The notes under the pieces were generated by a model, which was given only the letters and a program-made list of their open reading frames with translations, did no database searches and was not told the DNA's origin. DNA of 14,749 nucleotides. Origin: CBCXVS01 sp965178525 (GTDB taxonomy: Bacteria > Tectomicrobia > Entotheonellia > Entotheonellales > Entotheonellaceae). The stretch is taken from NCBI GenBank assembly GCA_965178525.1, contig CBCXVS010000201.1, forward strand, positions 1 to 14,749, in the 5' to 3' direction. Of the stretch, positions 1 through 6,537 are shown piece after piece. How positions within the stretch are numbered: the stretch's first letter is position 1; each line of letters opens with the position of its first letter. The translations under genes and the position numbers were made by a program.

Positions 1-53
1 AGGTCAATTCGTTTCAGGCTTTTGAGTTTTTATTTCAACAAGTTGTCGCCGAA

Positions 54-389
54 TCACGGGAGGAACTTCGGGCTAGTAAAAAACCTCAGGAGATCTTCTT
101 CTCCTGTATTATGATGTGGCATGGACAGCTGGTATTCCAATTTTAGAACCGTTTTATAAATCTCAGCAATTTGAATAGGGAATATTTTATTAGAATTTCT
201 ACTAGATACTTCAATATGATGAAGTATTTTTCTAGGCACCTTAAGAAGTTTTACTTTTAAAGGGAAAATACACTTGACTAACATAGCTCCAATCTGGGTA
301 GTATATCCATTTTGTGGAGATACAAAATAAGAGACTAAATCGATATCTATTCGTCCCAAAATAGAGTCAAAATTTTTTTGCTCTTCCAT
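54..389 (-). CDS. Unrecognised AT-rich protein, shortened paralogue of the 584-1249 gene
   Basis: Hypothetical protein of 111 aa from an ATG at 389; a TTG at 410 in the same frame is an alternative. I do not recognise a family. Its central part aligns by eye with the neighbouring 221-aa gene: both have an IDL start to the domain, a TT-I pattern, then KCI-P-K, a PRKI motif, a P-E/Q-A-E-Y motif and a closing FTF/FTS. It is therefore a tandem duplicate. It stops right after the FTS motif, where the paralogue runs on for about 110 more residues, so it is either a natural single-domain form or a truncated copy. Starting at the ATG gives an N-terminal lead of similar length to the paralogue's GTG start. 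No signal peptide or membrane segment is visible; it looks helical and cytoplasmic. Confidence 0.5.
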   Translation of the reverse strand: MEEQKNFDSILGRIDIDLVSYFVSPQNGYTTQIGAMLVKCIFPLKVKLLKVPRKILHHIEVSSRNSNKIFPIQIAEIYKTVLKLEYQLSMPHHNTGEEDLLRFFTSPKFLP

Positions 390-422
390 GATATCATCCC
401 AATGAATCAATATGCTCTAAAA

Positions 423-605
423 TCAAATATTAGAAAGATTTTTGTATACTGTCGAGGAGAGTGTAAACATTTTTACGAGTGAATCTTTTTTGGGTTCACT
501 TCCTTCTTCAATTTGCAAGACAAAATCGATTAACTCGTCAAGTTGATTATGAAGGACTATATGATTAGGCAGGATATGGTATCCTAATTTATTAACCATT
601 GCCAT
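423..605 (-). CDS. Small 60-aa ORF overlapping the end of the 221-aa gene
   Basis: A 60-codon frame on the same strand, starting 22 bases inside the end of the upstream 221-aa gene and ending 34 bases before the shortened paralogue. Base composition is AT-rich like its neighbours. Its sequence (a hydrophobic and acidic helix around ELIDFVLQIEE, then a basic tail) matches nothing I know. The overlap would fit translational coupling. It could instead be the displaced C-terminal part of a once longer neighbour. No good Shine-Dalgarno site precedes its ATG. Confidence 0.35.
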   Translation of the reverse strand: MAMVNKLGYHILPNHIVLHNQLDELIDFVLQIEEGSEPKKDSLVKMFTLSSTVYKNLSNI

Positions 606-1249
606 TTGATTAGAAATACCGAAAACTTTTTAATTTCCTCATTGCTCATTAATTGGTCAATCGTATTAATTAATTTGCCCAATGATATGATTTTAAATCC
701 TTCCAAACCCGATGCCATCGTATTCAAGTTGTGAATCAAATTTTGCACTGAAACAACAATTAAAGAGCTGTCAAGCATCGCTTCCGTTCCAAGGGTCTGC
801 ACCATATAAAATGAATTTTCAGAGGCAACTTGTTTTTGAACAGTCTCTATTTCCTGGCAGAATATCTGGATAATTTTTATAAACTGATTGACCAATGAAC
901 TCGATGTCTGTACAGCTTCAAATGTGAATAACTCAATAATATCTTTAATATCAACCTTTGATGCTCTCGACATCATACGGTTGTCGATCTGACATGCCAT
1001 GTGGTAAACTTCCGCGGCTTCCAGAGGTAAAATGGATTCCGCACTTTGAGACATGTCTTCGATTGCAAGTATAATTTTTCTAGGGATGTCCAGAATACCG
1101 ATTTTGATAGGAACGATGCATTTTGCTAAGTACCCAGCTATTTTTGTTGTGTCATTTTTTTCAGGAGCTACAAAGAGACTCTCCAGATCAATATTCTTGA
1201 GGTTTGGCATAAGACTCGCGTTGCTTGTTGATTTTGTTTTTTTACCCAC
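584..1249 (-). CDS. Unrecognised 221-aa protein of an AT-rich tandem family
   Basis: I prefer the GTG at 1249 because a clear GAGGAG Shine-Dalgarno site (1256-1261) sits six bases upstream. The longer ATG at 1291 has no ribosome site. Residues from about 20 to 115 form a unit that is repeated in the shortened gene downstream (IDLESLF, TTKIAGYLAKCIVPIKIG, IPRKI, LPLEAAEVYH). The remaining half is predicted helical with no cysteine pattern, signal peptide or membrane segment. I do not recognise the family and assign no function. The AT-rich composition contrasts sharply with everything right of about 1600, which suggests horizontal origin. A 45-codon coding remnant ends just upstream and overlaps the unused ATG. 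Confidence 0.6.
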   Translation of the reverse strand: MGKKTKSTSNASLMPNLKNIDLESLFVAPEKNDTTKIAGYLAKCIVPIKIGILDIPRKIILAIEDMSQSAESILPLEAAEVYHMACQIDNRMMSRASKVDIKDIIELFTFEAVQTSSSLVNQFIKIIQIFCQEIETVQKQVASENSFYMVQTLGTEAMLDSSLIVVSVQNLIHNLNTMASGLEGFKIISLGKLINTIDQLMSNEEIKKFSVFLIKWQWLIN

Positions 1250-1283
1250 CGATATCTCCTCGATATAGTTATTTCTCAATTTT

Positions 1284-1421
1284 TTATACATGAATAGCGG
1301 CGCTTAACGGCAGATATTCATTCCTGACACACTCCTGAATCGACCGTCTATCTCCTGACCAGACTGTATCCTCAATGACATCCTCAAGATTATCTTCATA
1401 GGCAATCCGTGGTATGTCCTG
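1284..1421 (-). pseudogene. 3' remnant of an AT-rich gene, start lost
   Basis: A 45-codon open frame with no usable start codon, bounded upstream by an in-frame TAA (1422-1424) and ending in TAA at 1284-1286. The peptide looks like real protein (IAYEDNLEDVIEDTVW, then RRSIQECVRNEYLPL). Its stop lies just upstream of the next gene, as in an operon. I read it as the tail of a gene whose front was lost where the AT-rich block meets the GC-rich chromosome. The family is not recognised. It is too short for certainty, and a short ORF using a non-standard start cannot be excluded. Confidence 0.4.
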
Positions 1422-1438
1422 TTAAATGCTATAGGACA
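1415..1438. repeat. Inverted repeat TGTCCT/AGGACA at the truncation point
   Basis: TGTCCT (1415-1420) and AGGACA (1433-1438) are perfect 6-bp inverted arms around a 12-base spacer. The left arm overlaps the 5' limit of the 45-codon remnant. It could be an operator or the scar of a recombination event. Six base pairs are also compatible with chance. Confidence 0.3.
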
Positions 1439-1483
1439 CACAATGAAAGTATGGACTGATATGGGGAATCACGGTAACACTAT

Positions 1484-1510
1484 TATAGTTATAGTTGATA
1501 TATAACTATA
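1484..1510. repeat. 10-bp perfect AT-rich inverted repeat
   Basis: TATAGTTATA (1484-1493) and TATAACTATA (1501-1510) are perfect complements around a 7-base spacer. The dyad is isolated in the stretch between the AT-rich block and the first GC-rich gene. It lacks a T-tract and a GC-rich stem, so it is not a standard terminator. A dimeric regulator site or a protein-binding end of a former mobile element are possible readings. Confidence 0.45.
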
Positions 1511-2211
1511 GGGTCCTGATATCCATCTATTTGAATCCATCAGTTTTATCAGTGTGCCAAGGGGAAAATTTAATCTGTATATGAAGCCGACGAGTTCTGT
1601 TGTGCTCCGTCCAAACGAATAGGACTCTCACGTACATCTGAACAGGCCAAAATCTTGATGCTCGCTAACGAGACAGAGTCTCTTATCGTTCTGTCTCGAT
1701 CGGCGTACGCAAGGAGCGTAAGAAGGCTAGCGGAACGGCTGGCCTTCATTCCGGGTAGAGCCGTAAGTTGCCCCAACGGCTCAGGTCGAGAACCCTCAAG
1801 AATAGCCAATCGATCTGGCTGACTGAGAAGCGCTATTCCGCCTCAAACTTAGCGGGTTCTGCTGTTTGTTGGTTATAGGACCTGGTTGAAGGACTGATGG
1901 GGTCGAGGGGCATGGCATAGTTGCCCCCAAACGTGCCATGGCGTTCCAGTCGGCGACTGATTTGAGAGGGCGCGCTCTGCTACCGATACAACGCATGAGA
2001 GCTGCCGACGAGCAGAGAACCACGTACACGGGAGAGGCCCGAGCTGCGCGTCGCGTACGGCAGGACCAGAGCCCAGGAAGCAACATGTGCCATTATAGAC
2101 TGCAAGACCGGCGCCCTTGGGGAACACGACGCACATGGTATGGGACCCCGGCACGGCCAGCAACCAGCCGTGTGGCAGAAGCGGCGTCTCGGTCTTGGAG
2201 GGAGGCAAACC
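1511..2211. other. Gene-poor stretch, possibly degraded sequence
   Basis: About 700 bases without a supportable gene. Composition changes from AT-rich to GC-rich near 1580. Both strands have frames of 77 to 102 codons here (for example a leftward one at 1570-1809), but none has a recognisable domain, a good ribosome site or consistent extension. A 7-bp inverted repeat CATGGCA/TGCCATG lies at 1911-1917 and 1934-1940. I see no tRNA, no terminal inverted repeats of an insertion sequence and no clear transposase. It may be decayed coding sequence. Confidence 0.4.
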
Positions 2212-2532
2212 ATGTACCAAGTCTACATCACCCCAAACTCGTTTGAAGCCCATATCGTGGAGCATCAGCTCGATTGCTATGAGATTCCGTGTGAAATCTG
2301 GGGCGAATTCCTCTGGGGCGCCCGCGGGGAACTGCCCCTCCTCGACACGTGGCCCACCATTTGGATTTACCGGGCAGAAGACCTGGAACAGGCCCACCAG
2401 ATTGTTGCCGCCCACCATGCCCAGGAGCCAGACGGTGAGCCCGTGGCGGCGCCATGGCTCTGTCCAGGGTGTGGGGAAACCCTCGACGCGCAGTTTGACG
2501 TCTGTTGGCAATGCGGCCGGGGGAAACCCTAA
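2212..2532 (+). CDS. DUF2007 family protein with C-terminal zinc ribbon
   Basis: A 106-aa cytoplasmic protein. Residues 1-70 match the DUF2007 (putative signal-transducing) fold: the opening MYQVYITPNSFEAHIVEHQL and the later WIYRAEDLEQAHQIV pattern are typical, with a short glycine-rich linker between. The C-terminal CPGC...CWQC pair (residues 84-101) is a treble-clef or zinc-ribbon motif, seen in some DUF2007 proteins. The start is fixed by a strong GGAGGGAGG-like Shine-Dalgarno site six bases before the ATG; an upstream in-frame ATG at 2140 would add a low-complexity tail. The true role of the family is unknown. It converges on thrB with only a 59-base gap, in which I see no convincing terminator. 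Confidence 0.8.
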   Translation: MYQVYITPNSFEAHIVEHQLDCYEIPCEIWGEFLWGARGELPLLDTWPTIWIYRAEDLEQAHQIVAAHHAQEPDGEPVAAPWLCPGCGETLDAQFDVCWQCGRGKP

Positions 2533-2591
2533 TCGTGGAGGCGGGTATCGCGTCAAGGATAGGGTTTGATCGAGAGCGCCGCTCTGATCGC

Positions 2592-3521
2592 TTACGGAGC
2601 ATTCTCAACGACGACAGCGCCGCTGCTATCCACGTGTAGGATGCGGGTATGGCATGTAATGCCATGCCGGGCAAAGGCGTTGTGCAAGGCCTCGGCAATC
2701 CCGTCTTCTCTCTCCTGCGCCAATGCCATCAGGGTCGGTCCCGCCCCGCTGAGTGCCACCCCGAGTGCGTTGGCGGCATAGCCAGCCGCAATCGCCTCCG
2801 GCATACCGGGGACAAGCGTGGCGCGGTAGGGCTGGTGCAAGCGGTCGTCCATGGCCGTGGCCAGCAGATCATATCGGTGTTGATACAACGCCGCGACCAA
2901 GAGCGCCGTACGGCTGCCGTTGAAAATGGCGTCGGCTCGGCTCACGTGGGCCGGGAGAACTGCCCGTGCATCTGCCGTTTTGAGCCCGAAATCGGGAATA
3001 GCGACAATGACCCGGACGTTCAGTGGAAAGGGGAGGTCGAAGTAGCGATGCTGCGCATCGACCTTATAGGACAGCGTCATGCCGCCCCTGAGTGCTGGGG
3101 TGACGTTATCCGGATGTCCTTCGATGTCGATGGCCATGGCTAGTAGGGTCTCCCGGTCAAAGGGCGTCCCACTGAGGACATTGGCCGCCAGTAAGCCGCC
3201 AACAATGGCGGAGGAGCTGCTCCCCAGACCACGTGCGAAGGGAATGTCCATATCCATTGTGAGGTGCAGGCCTGCTGGCATCACGCCGCAACGCTGAAAG
3301 AGGCGGCGGGCTGCCTGGTAGACGAGGTTCTCATGGTTTGTCGGAAGATTGATGTGAGGGGGAAGGGTGACAGACCAACCCGGCTCTGGGGTGGCGGTGA
3401 GCGTATACGTATTATAGAGCTGTAACGCCAAGCCAAGGATGTCGAAGCCAGAGCCCAGGTTGGCGGTTGTCGCAGGAACTCGCACTTGGACTTGTTGAAG
3501 GAATGGACCTGCCTTCGCCAT
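2592..3521 (-). CDS. thrB: Homoserine kinase
   Basis: A 309-aa GHMP-family kinase, close to the usual ThrB length. It phosphorylates the hydroxyl of homoserine with ATP, giving O-phosphohomoserine for threonine synthase; it acts in the cytoplasm. The N-terminal VPATTANLGSGFD motif, the ATP-binding PFARGLGSSSSA loop at 94-105, the EGHPDNV motif at 134-140 and the C-terminal LSGAGPT loop at about 258-263 are all present, so it looks intact and active. The ATG at 3521 has a weak AGGG site upstream. No thrA or thrC neighbour lies in the window, so the gene stands alone and is read opposite to the genes on both sides. Other GHMP kinases are possible, but the motif set and length favour ThrB. Confidence 0.93.
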   Translation of the reverse strand: MAKAGPFLQQVQVRVPATTANLGSGFDILGLALQLYNTYTLTATPEPGWSVTLPPHINLPTNHENLVYQAARRLFQRCGVMPAGLHLTMDMDIPFARGLGSSSSAIVGGLLAANVLSGTPFDRETLLAMAIDIEGHPDNVTPALRGGMTLSYKVDAQHRYFDLPFPLNVRVIVAIPDFGLKTADARAVLPAHVSRADAIFNGSRTALLVAALYQHRYDLLATAMDDRLHQPYRATLVPGMPEAIAAGYAANALGVALSGAGPTLMALAQEREDGIAEALHNAFARHGITCHTRILHVDSSGAVVVENAP

Positions 3522-3708
3522 GTTCTTACCCTGTATGTGTTCGGTTGTGTGCGGTCACCGTGCGCCTTGAGGACTACCATAGGCTGCAAGCATAGCATAT
3601 TCCGGCGACAAAAGGATAACACGTCGGTTGGCATTGCGCCTCTGGCATAAATGCTGTAGAGTACCCACGCTGACATACCTTTTAGGTTCTCCACAGCGAG
3701 GCGGGCAG

Positions 3709-4371
3709 ATGATGACAACGCGCGATCTCTGCAAAGACCAATTGCCGTATCCGTTATGGGTTGCGATTCGCAAGATCCCGCGGCTCTGGACTCGCGGATT
3801 TCGCCAGGTCCAATTCATCTCTTTATTGCTGACGCGTTCGTATCGGGGGTTGATTCCTGCTCTCAATTGGTGGGATGTGATCGACGAACAGTTTTATCTT
3901 GGTGGCGCCCTCATGTTTGACGATGTGGAGCGTCTCCAACAACATGGTGTCGGTGCTGTGGTGAATCTGTGCGCCGAACGCAAAGATGATCAGACTCGTC
4001 TAGCGCAGGCTCGTATGGAATACCTATGGTTGCCGGTGATTGATACCTGTGCGCCCACGTTCGAGCAGATTGAGGTCGGCGTGGTCTGGATTGAGTATCA
4101 GCTCCTTTCAGGTCGGGTGATCTATATCCATTGCGCCGCAGGGGTAGGACGTTCGGCAACGTTGTTGGCCTGTTGGTATCTCTATGCTCAAAATATGAGC
4201 GTCAGCCAAGCCTTACATCTTATTAAGAAACGCCATCCGCAAGTCTCTCTCACCCGCAGGCAGATTTATCGCTTGCACGAGTATGCGACGTGGCTTCAAC
4301 GATCTGCTCACCAAGCTTCTTGCCATTGGACAGGCTCTCCTGCCAAAGCGACGATATCTCTTGATGGCTAA
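3709..4371 (+). CDS. Dual-specificity-type protein phosphatase
   Basis: A 220-aa protein with a cysteine-based phosphatase domain at about residues 55-200. The P-loop HCAAGVGRSAT (catalytic C142, R148) matches the HCxxGxxRS signature, and D112 in LPVIDT is a fair candidate for the general acid. The NWWDVIDEQFYLGG start and NLCAE strand match the PTPMT1-like and plant-type DSP group, which act on phosphoproteins or phospholipids; the substrate here is unknown. About 50 residues precede the domain, basic with one weakly hydrophobic patch, perhaps for membrane association. I chose the ATG at 3709 because a GAGGCGGG ribosome site precedes it; an ATG at 3628 would add 27 residues. It diverges from thrB across 187 bases and converges on the SprT-like gene. 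Confidence 0.88.
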   Translation: MMTTRDLCKDQLPYPLWVAIRKIPRLWTRGFRQVQFISLLLTRSYRGLIPALNWWDVIDEQFYLGGALMFDDVERLQQHGVGAVVNLCAERKDDQTRLAQARMEYLWLPVIDTCAPTFEQIEVGVVWIEYQLLSGRVIYIHCAAGVGRSATLLACWYLYAQNMSVSQALHLIKKRHPQVSLTRRQIYRLHEYATWLQRSAHQASCHWTGSPAKATISLDG

Positions 4372-4430
4372 GTATCTCCACCGAATTCTCCCCGCGTGTT
4401 CCATGTGACATCGACCTAGAACCGTTATAT

Positions 4431-5135
4431 TCATTCGCAAAGTAAGCGCTTCAAATACTGCCGTTGCCACTGCTGCGCTTTCTTATAATGCTGAAAACGT
4501 TGCTCGGCTTGGCGGAAGGCTGGCGGATGAATGGACCATCGCCCGTTAATACGTTGGCGTGGGATGAGTTGATGTAACATTTCGTGGAAGATAACGCTTT
4601 CAATAAAATACCGGGGTACAAAGTCCTGGTCTAGAAGACGGTGGATACGAATCAACCGTTGCTTGGCGTTATACGAGCCGAACCGAATGGACGTTCGTGG
4701 GCGCTGTGGCGGCCGCCGCGCCCATGTGGTGCGGGCCTGCACCTGATTAGAAAAATACGTGCGATTCAGCTCATGATAGATGGTTTCCAGGTCAAAATAG
4801 CGCCCTTGGGTCTGCAGCGGTTGCGTCCGCGGCTGGCGTGATGGCGGCGTGCGAATCAGATACTGCTGACAGTTGATATAGGCTCGCAAGGTCTGCTGGG
4901 CTGTACGGTCAGTGCCGCGGACATAGGCCACGAGCGCTTGCCAGATAACCTCTGGGGCCTGGCGAAACATATGGTGTACACGCAACTGGTAGCCGGAGAT
5001 CGTACTCCCTTTGACAGAAACAATGGACGAACGATTATCCGTCCATACGAGAGACACCGGCGCATTGAGCTGTGTCTTGAGCCATGCGTACCGAAAGGCG
5101 AGATCAGCAGAGTCCGGAGTAGGCGAGGGCGACAC
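4431..5135 (-). CDS. SprT-like zinc metalloprotein
   Basis: A 234-aa protein. The C-terminal half is a SprT-like metallopeptidase domain: YHELNRTYF at about 120-128, the zinc motif HEMLH (H184, E185, H188) and a third likely ligand H203 in SIHPPAFRQAE. Relatives include the DNA-protein crosslink proteases SprT and Spartan, but bacterial members are poorly studied, so no substrate is claimed. The N-terminal 110 residues are not recognised. It starts at GTG (5133-5135) with an AGGAG site six bases upstream. It lies 80 bases downstream of the subtilisin-like gene and is probably co-transcribed with it. No signal peptide is seen, so it is likely cytoplasmic. Confidence 0.82.
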   Translation of the reverse strand: MSPSPTPDSADLAFRYAWLKTQLNAPVSLVWTDNRSSIVSVKGSTISGYQLRVHHMFRQAPEVIWQALVAYVRGTDRTAQQTLRAYINCQQYLIRTPPSRQPRTQPLQTQGRYFDLETIYHELNRTYFSNQVQARTTWARRPPQRPRTSIRFGSYNAKQRLIRIHRLLDQDFVPRYFIESVIFHEMLHQLIPRQRINGRWSIHPPAFRQAEQRFQHYKKAQQWQRQYLKRLLCE

Positions 5136-5215
5136 GGAAGACTCCTGTACAAATGAGTTCTTAGCTATCAGCTGAAACGCTGAAGGCAGAAGAAATCTTA
5201 CCTCTTCTTGTTTAG

Positions 5216-6472
5216 CTAATATCTGACGTAAGGCACCGTGCCACAGCGGGAACAGATCGCGATTTCTGCTTCGGGTAAGAGATCGGCCGGAGGCGCAGTC
5301 GCTGGCCGATCACACCACCAACAGGGTTCTCCATACTGATGGAGCGCCTGCACTAAGGCGACGACTTCGTCCTGATGACGCCGGCGCACGTTGCCAGTAC
5401 GTTGCAAGCGCCGTTTGAAACGTAGGAGCCGTTCGCGTCGATAATCTGGTGATCCCGTGTAGGCGAGCTGGATGATGCGTTGCCGCCGCTGTGCGACACG
5501 GCGTTCGATATGCTCCAAAACGAACGCGAAGAGGAAGGGCAACGCAAAAATGGACACGAGCGCATACGCAATAAGCCCCAGAGACGTGACGGCGTCGGTT
5601 CCGAAGCGCCGCATGCGGTACAAGGCCCGCTGGGTGAAACTTTCGGCAGCCTGACACCCGTGCAGCGTTCGCAGGTAGTGGGCAGCCGCACGCGGGTTGA
5701 GCACACCAATATGGGCCAGGGGGCCAGCACTAGCGATGGGATCAGCCGTCCGCAGAAGCGCCCTGACACCGATACGCGTCGAGGCGCATGGCGCGTCTAA
5801 AAACAACTGGCCGAGTACACCGGTGACCATGGGACTGGAAAAGGACGTGCCCTGCGCCAGGGCGCCAGGTTGCCATGGCCGTGTGACGTACTGCAGGCCG
5901 GGAGCGCAGAGGCTCACCCAGGCGCCGAAATTGGAATAAGGCGTTTTGGTCTTGCGGTACCGAGTACTCGAGCAAATCCCCAACACCTCCTCGAAGGCGG
6001 CGGGATAAAAAGGCCGGGTGGTATTGTCATTGCCAGCGGAAGCGATCACGAGGCGTTTCTGCGCCTCCAAGGCCCGTATCATGGCATGCAAGACTCGGTC
6101 ATAAGTATAAGTGCCTAAACTGATATTGACCAGAACCGTGGTGGCGTCATCAAAGGTTCGGCTGACCTCTTGGACGTGCTGCAGGGCCTGGAGAATGCTT
6201 GGAATACCGATATCCCCATGCAGATTCACCTGCCGCACCATACAAGTCGAGCAGCGTCGGCTGATGATACTCTGCACATGCGCGCCATGCGCATCGAAAT
6301 AGCCGCTCGTATCGATAATGAAAATGACCACGCGCTGACGCTGCAGAGCCGATGTATCATCCTCGGGTTGCCTGGTAATTTGTAAGACGGGCAGGGCAAG
6401 GATCACCAGCAAGAGACCGATAGCGATAATGGCCGCCCACACAAAGTGGGCCGGGCTAGGCGCATACCGCAT
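5216..6472 (-). CDS. Membrane-anchored subtilisin-like (S8) protease with C-terminal zinc ribbon
   Basis: A 418-aa protein. A transmembrane segment at about 11-32 is followed by an S8 protease domain: Asp in IIDTSG (D54), His in AHGAHV (H62), oxyanion Asn in ASAGND (N148) and Ser in GTSFSSP (S210). The Asp-His gap is only eight residues, far shorter than in subtilisin (D32 to H64). A second membrane segment (about 294-319) is followed by an arginine-rich stretch and a CWWC...CSRC zinc ribbon (384-410). The positive-inside rule puts the protease outside and the ribbon in the cytoplasm. The ATG at 6472 has an AGGGAGG site about eight bases upstream. It follows the SDR gene by 62 bases and precedes the SprT-like gene, so all three may be one transcript. 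Substrate unknown. Confidence 0.85.
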   Translation of the reverse strand: MRYAPSPAHFVWAAIIAIGLLLVILALPVLQITRQPEDDTSALQRQRVVIFIIDTSGYFDAHGAHVQSIISRRCSTCMVRQVNLHGDIGIPSILQALQHVQEVSRTFDDATTVLVNISLGTYTYDRVLHAMIRALEAQKRLVIASAGNDNTTRPFYPAAFEEVLGICSSTRYRKTKTPYSNFGAWVSLCAPGLQYVTRPWQPGALAQGTSFSSPMVTGVLGQLFLDAPCASTRIGVRALLRTADPIASAGPLAHIGVLNPRAAAHYLRTLHGCQAAESFTQRALYRMRRFGTDAVTSLGLIAYALVSIFALPFLFAFVLEHIERRVAQRRQRIIQLAYTGSPDYRRERLLRFKRRLQRTGNVRRRHQDEVVALVQALHQYGEPCWWCDRPATAPPADLLPEAEIAICSRCGTVPYVRY

Positions 6473-6510
6473 TCGTCTTGCCTCCCTAGCCCCGTCAACC
6501 TGTACGAGTG

Positions 6511-6537
6511 ATCGTCGACGATAGCGCTATGGCGCTA
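6511..6537. repeat. Two adjacent palindromes at the SDR gene's 3' end
   Basis: ATCGTCGACGAT (6511-6522) is a perfect 12-base palindrome, immediately followed by the hairpin TAGCGC-TATG-GCGCTA (6522-6537), whose last arm includes the SDR stop codon. They lie in the 62-base gap before the S8 gene. No T-tract follows on the minus strand. An RNA hairpin at this place could attenuate readthrough or protect the SDR message. Confidence 0.35.

Noticed and set aside
1570..1809. Leftward 79-codon frame, briefly considered as a HEAT-like or transposase fragment
   Set aside because: No ribosome site and no motif; the resemblance was too vague on either strand.
2212..2532. Defence or toxin-antitoxin role for the DUF2007 gene
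   Set aside because: No partner gene or toxin motif is present; the protein fits a common small signal-type family.
1873..2556. Leftward 227-codon frame
   Set aside because: It covers the DUF2007 gene on the other strand, has a proline- and glycine-rich shadow composition and shows no domain.
2570..2590. AGAGCG/CGCTCT dyad as a terminator between DUF2007 and thrB
   Set aside because: The arms are separated by one base, leaving no room for a loop, and no T-run follows.
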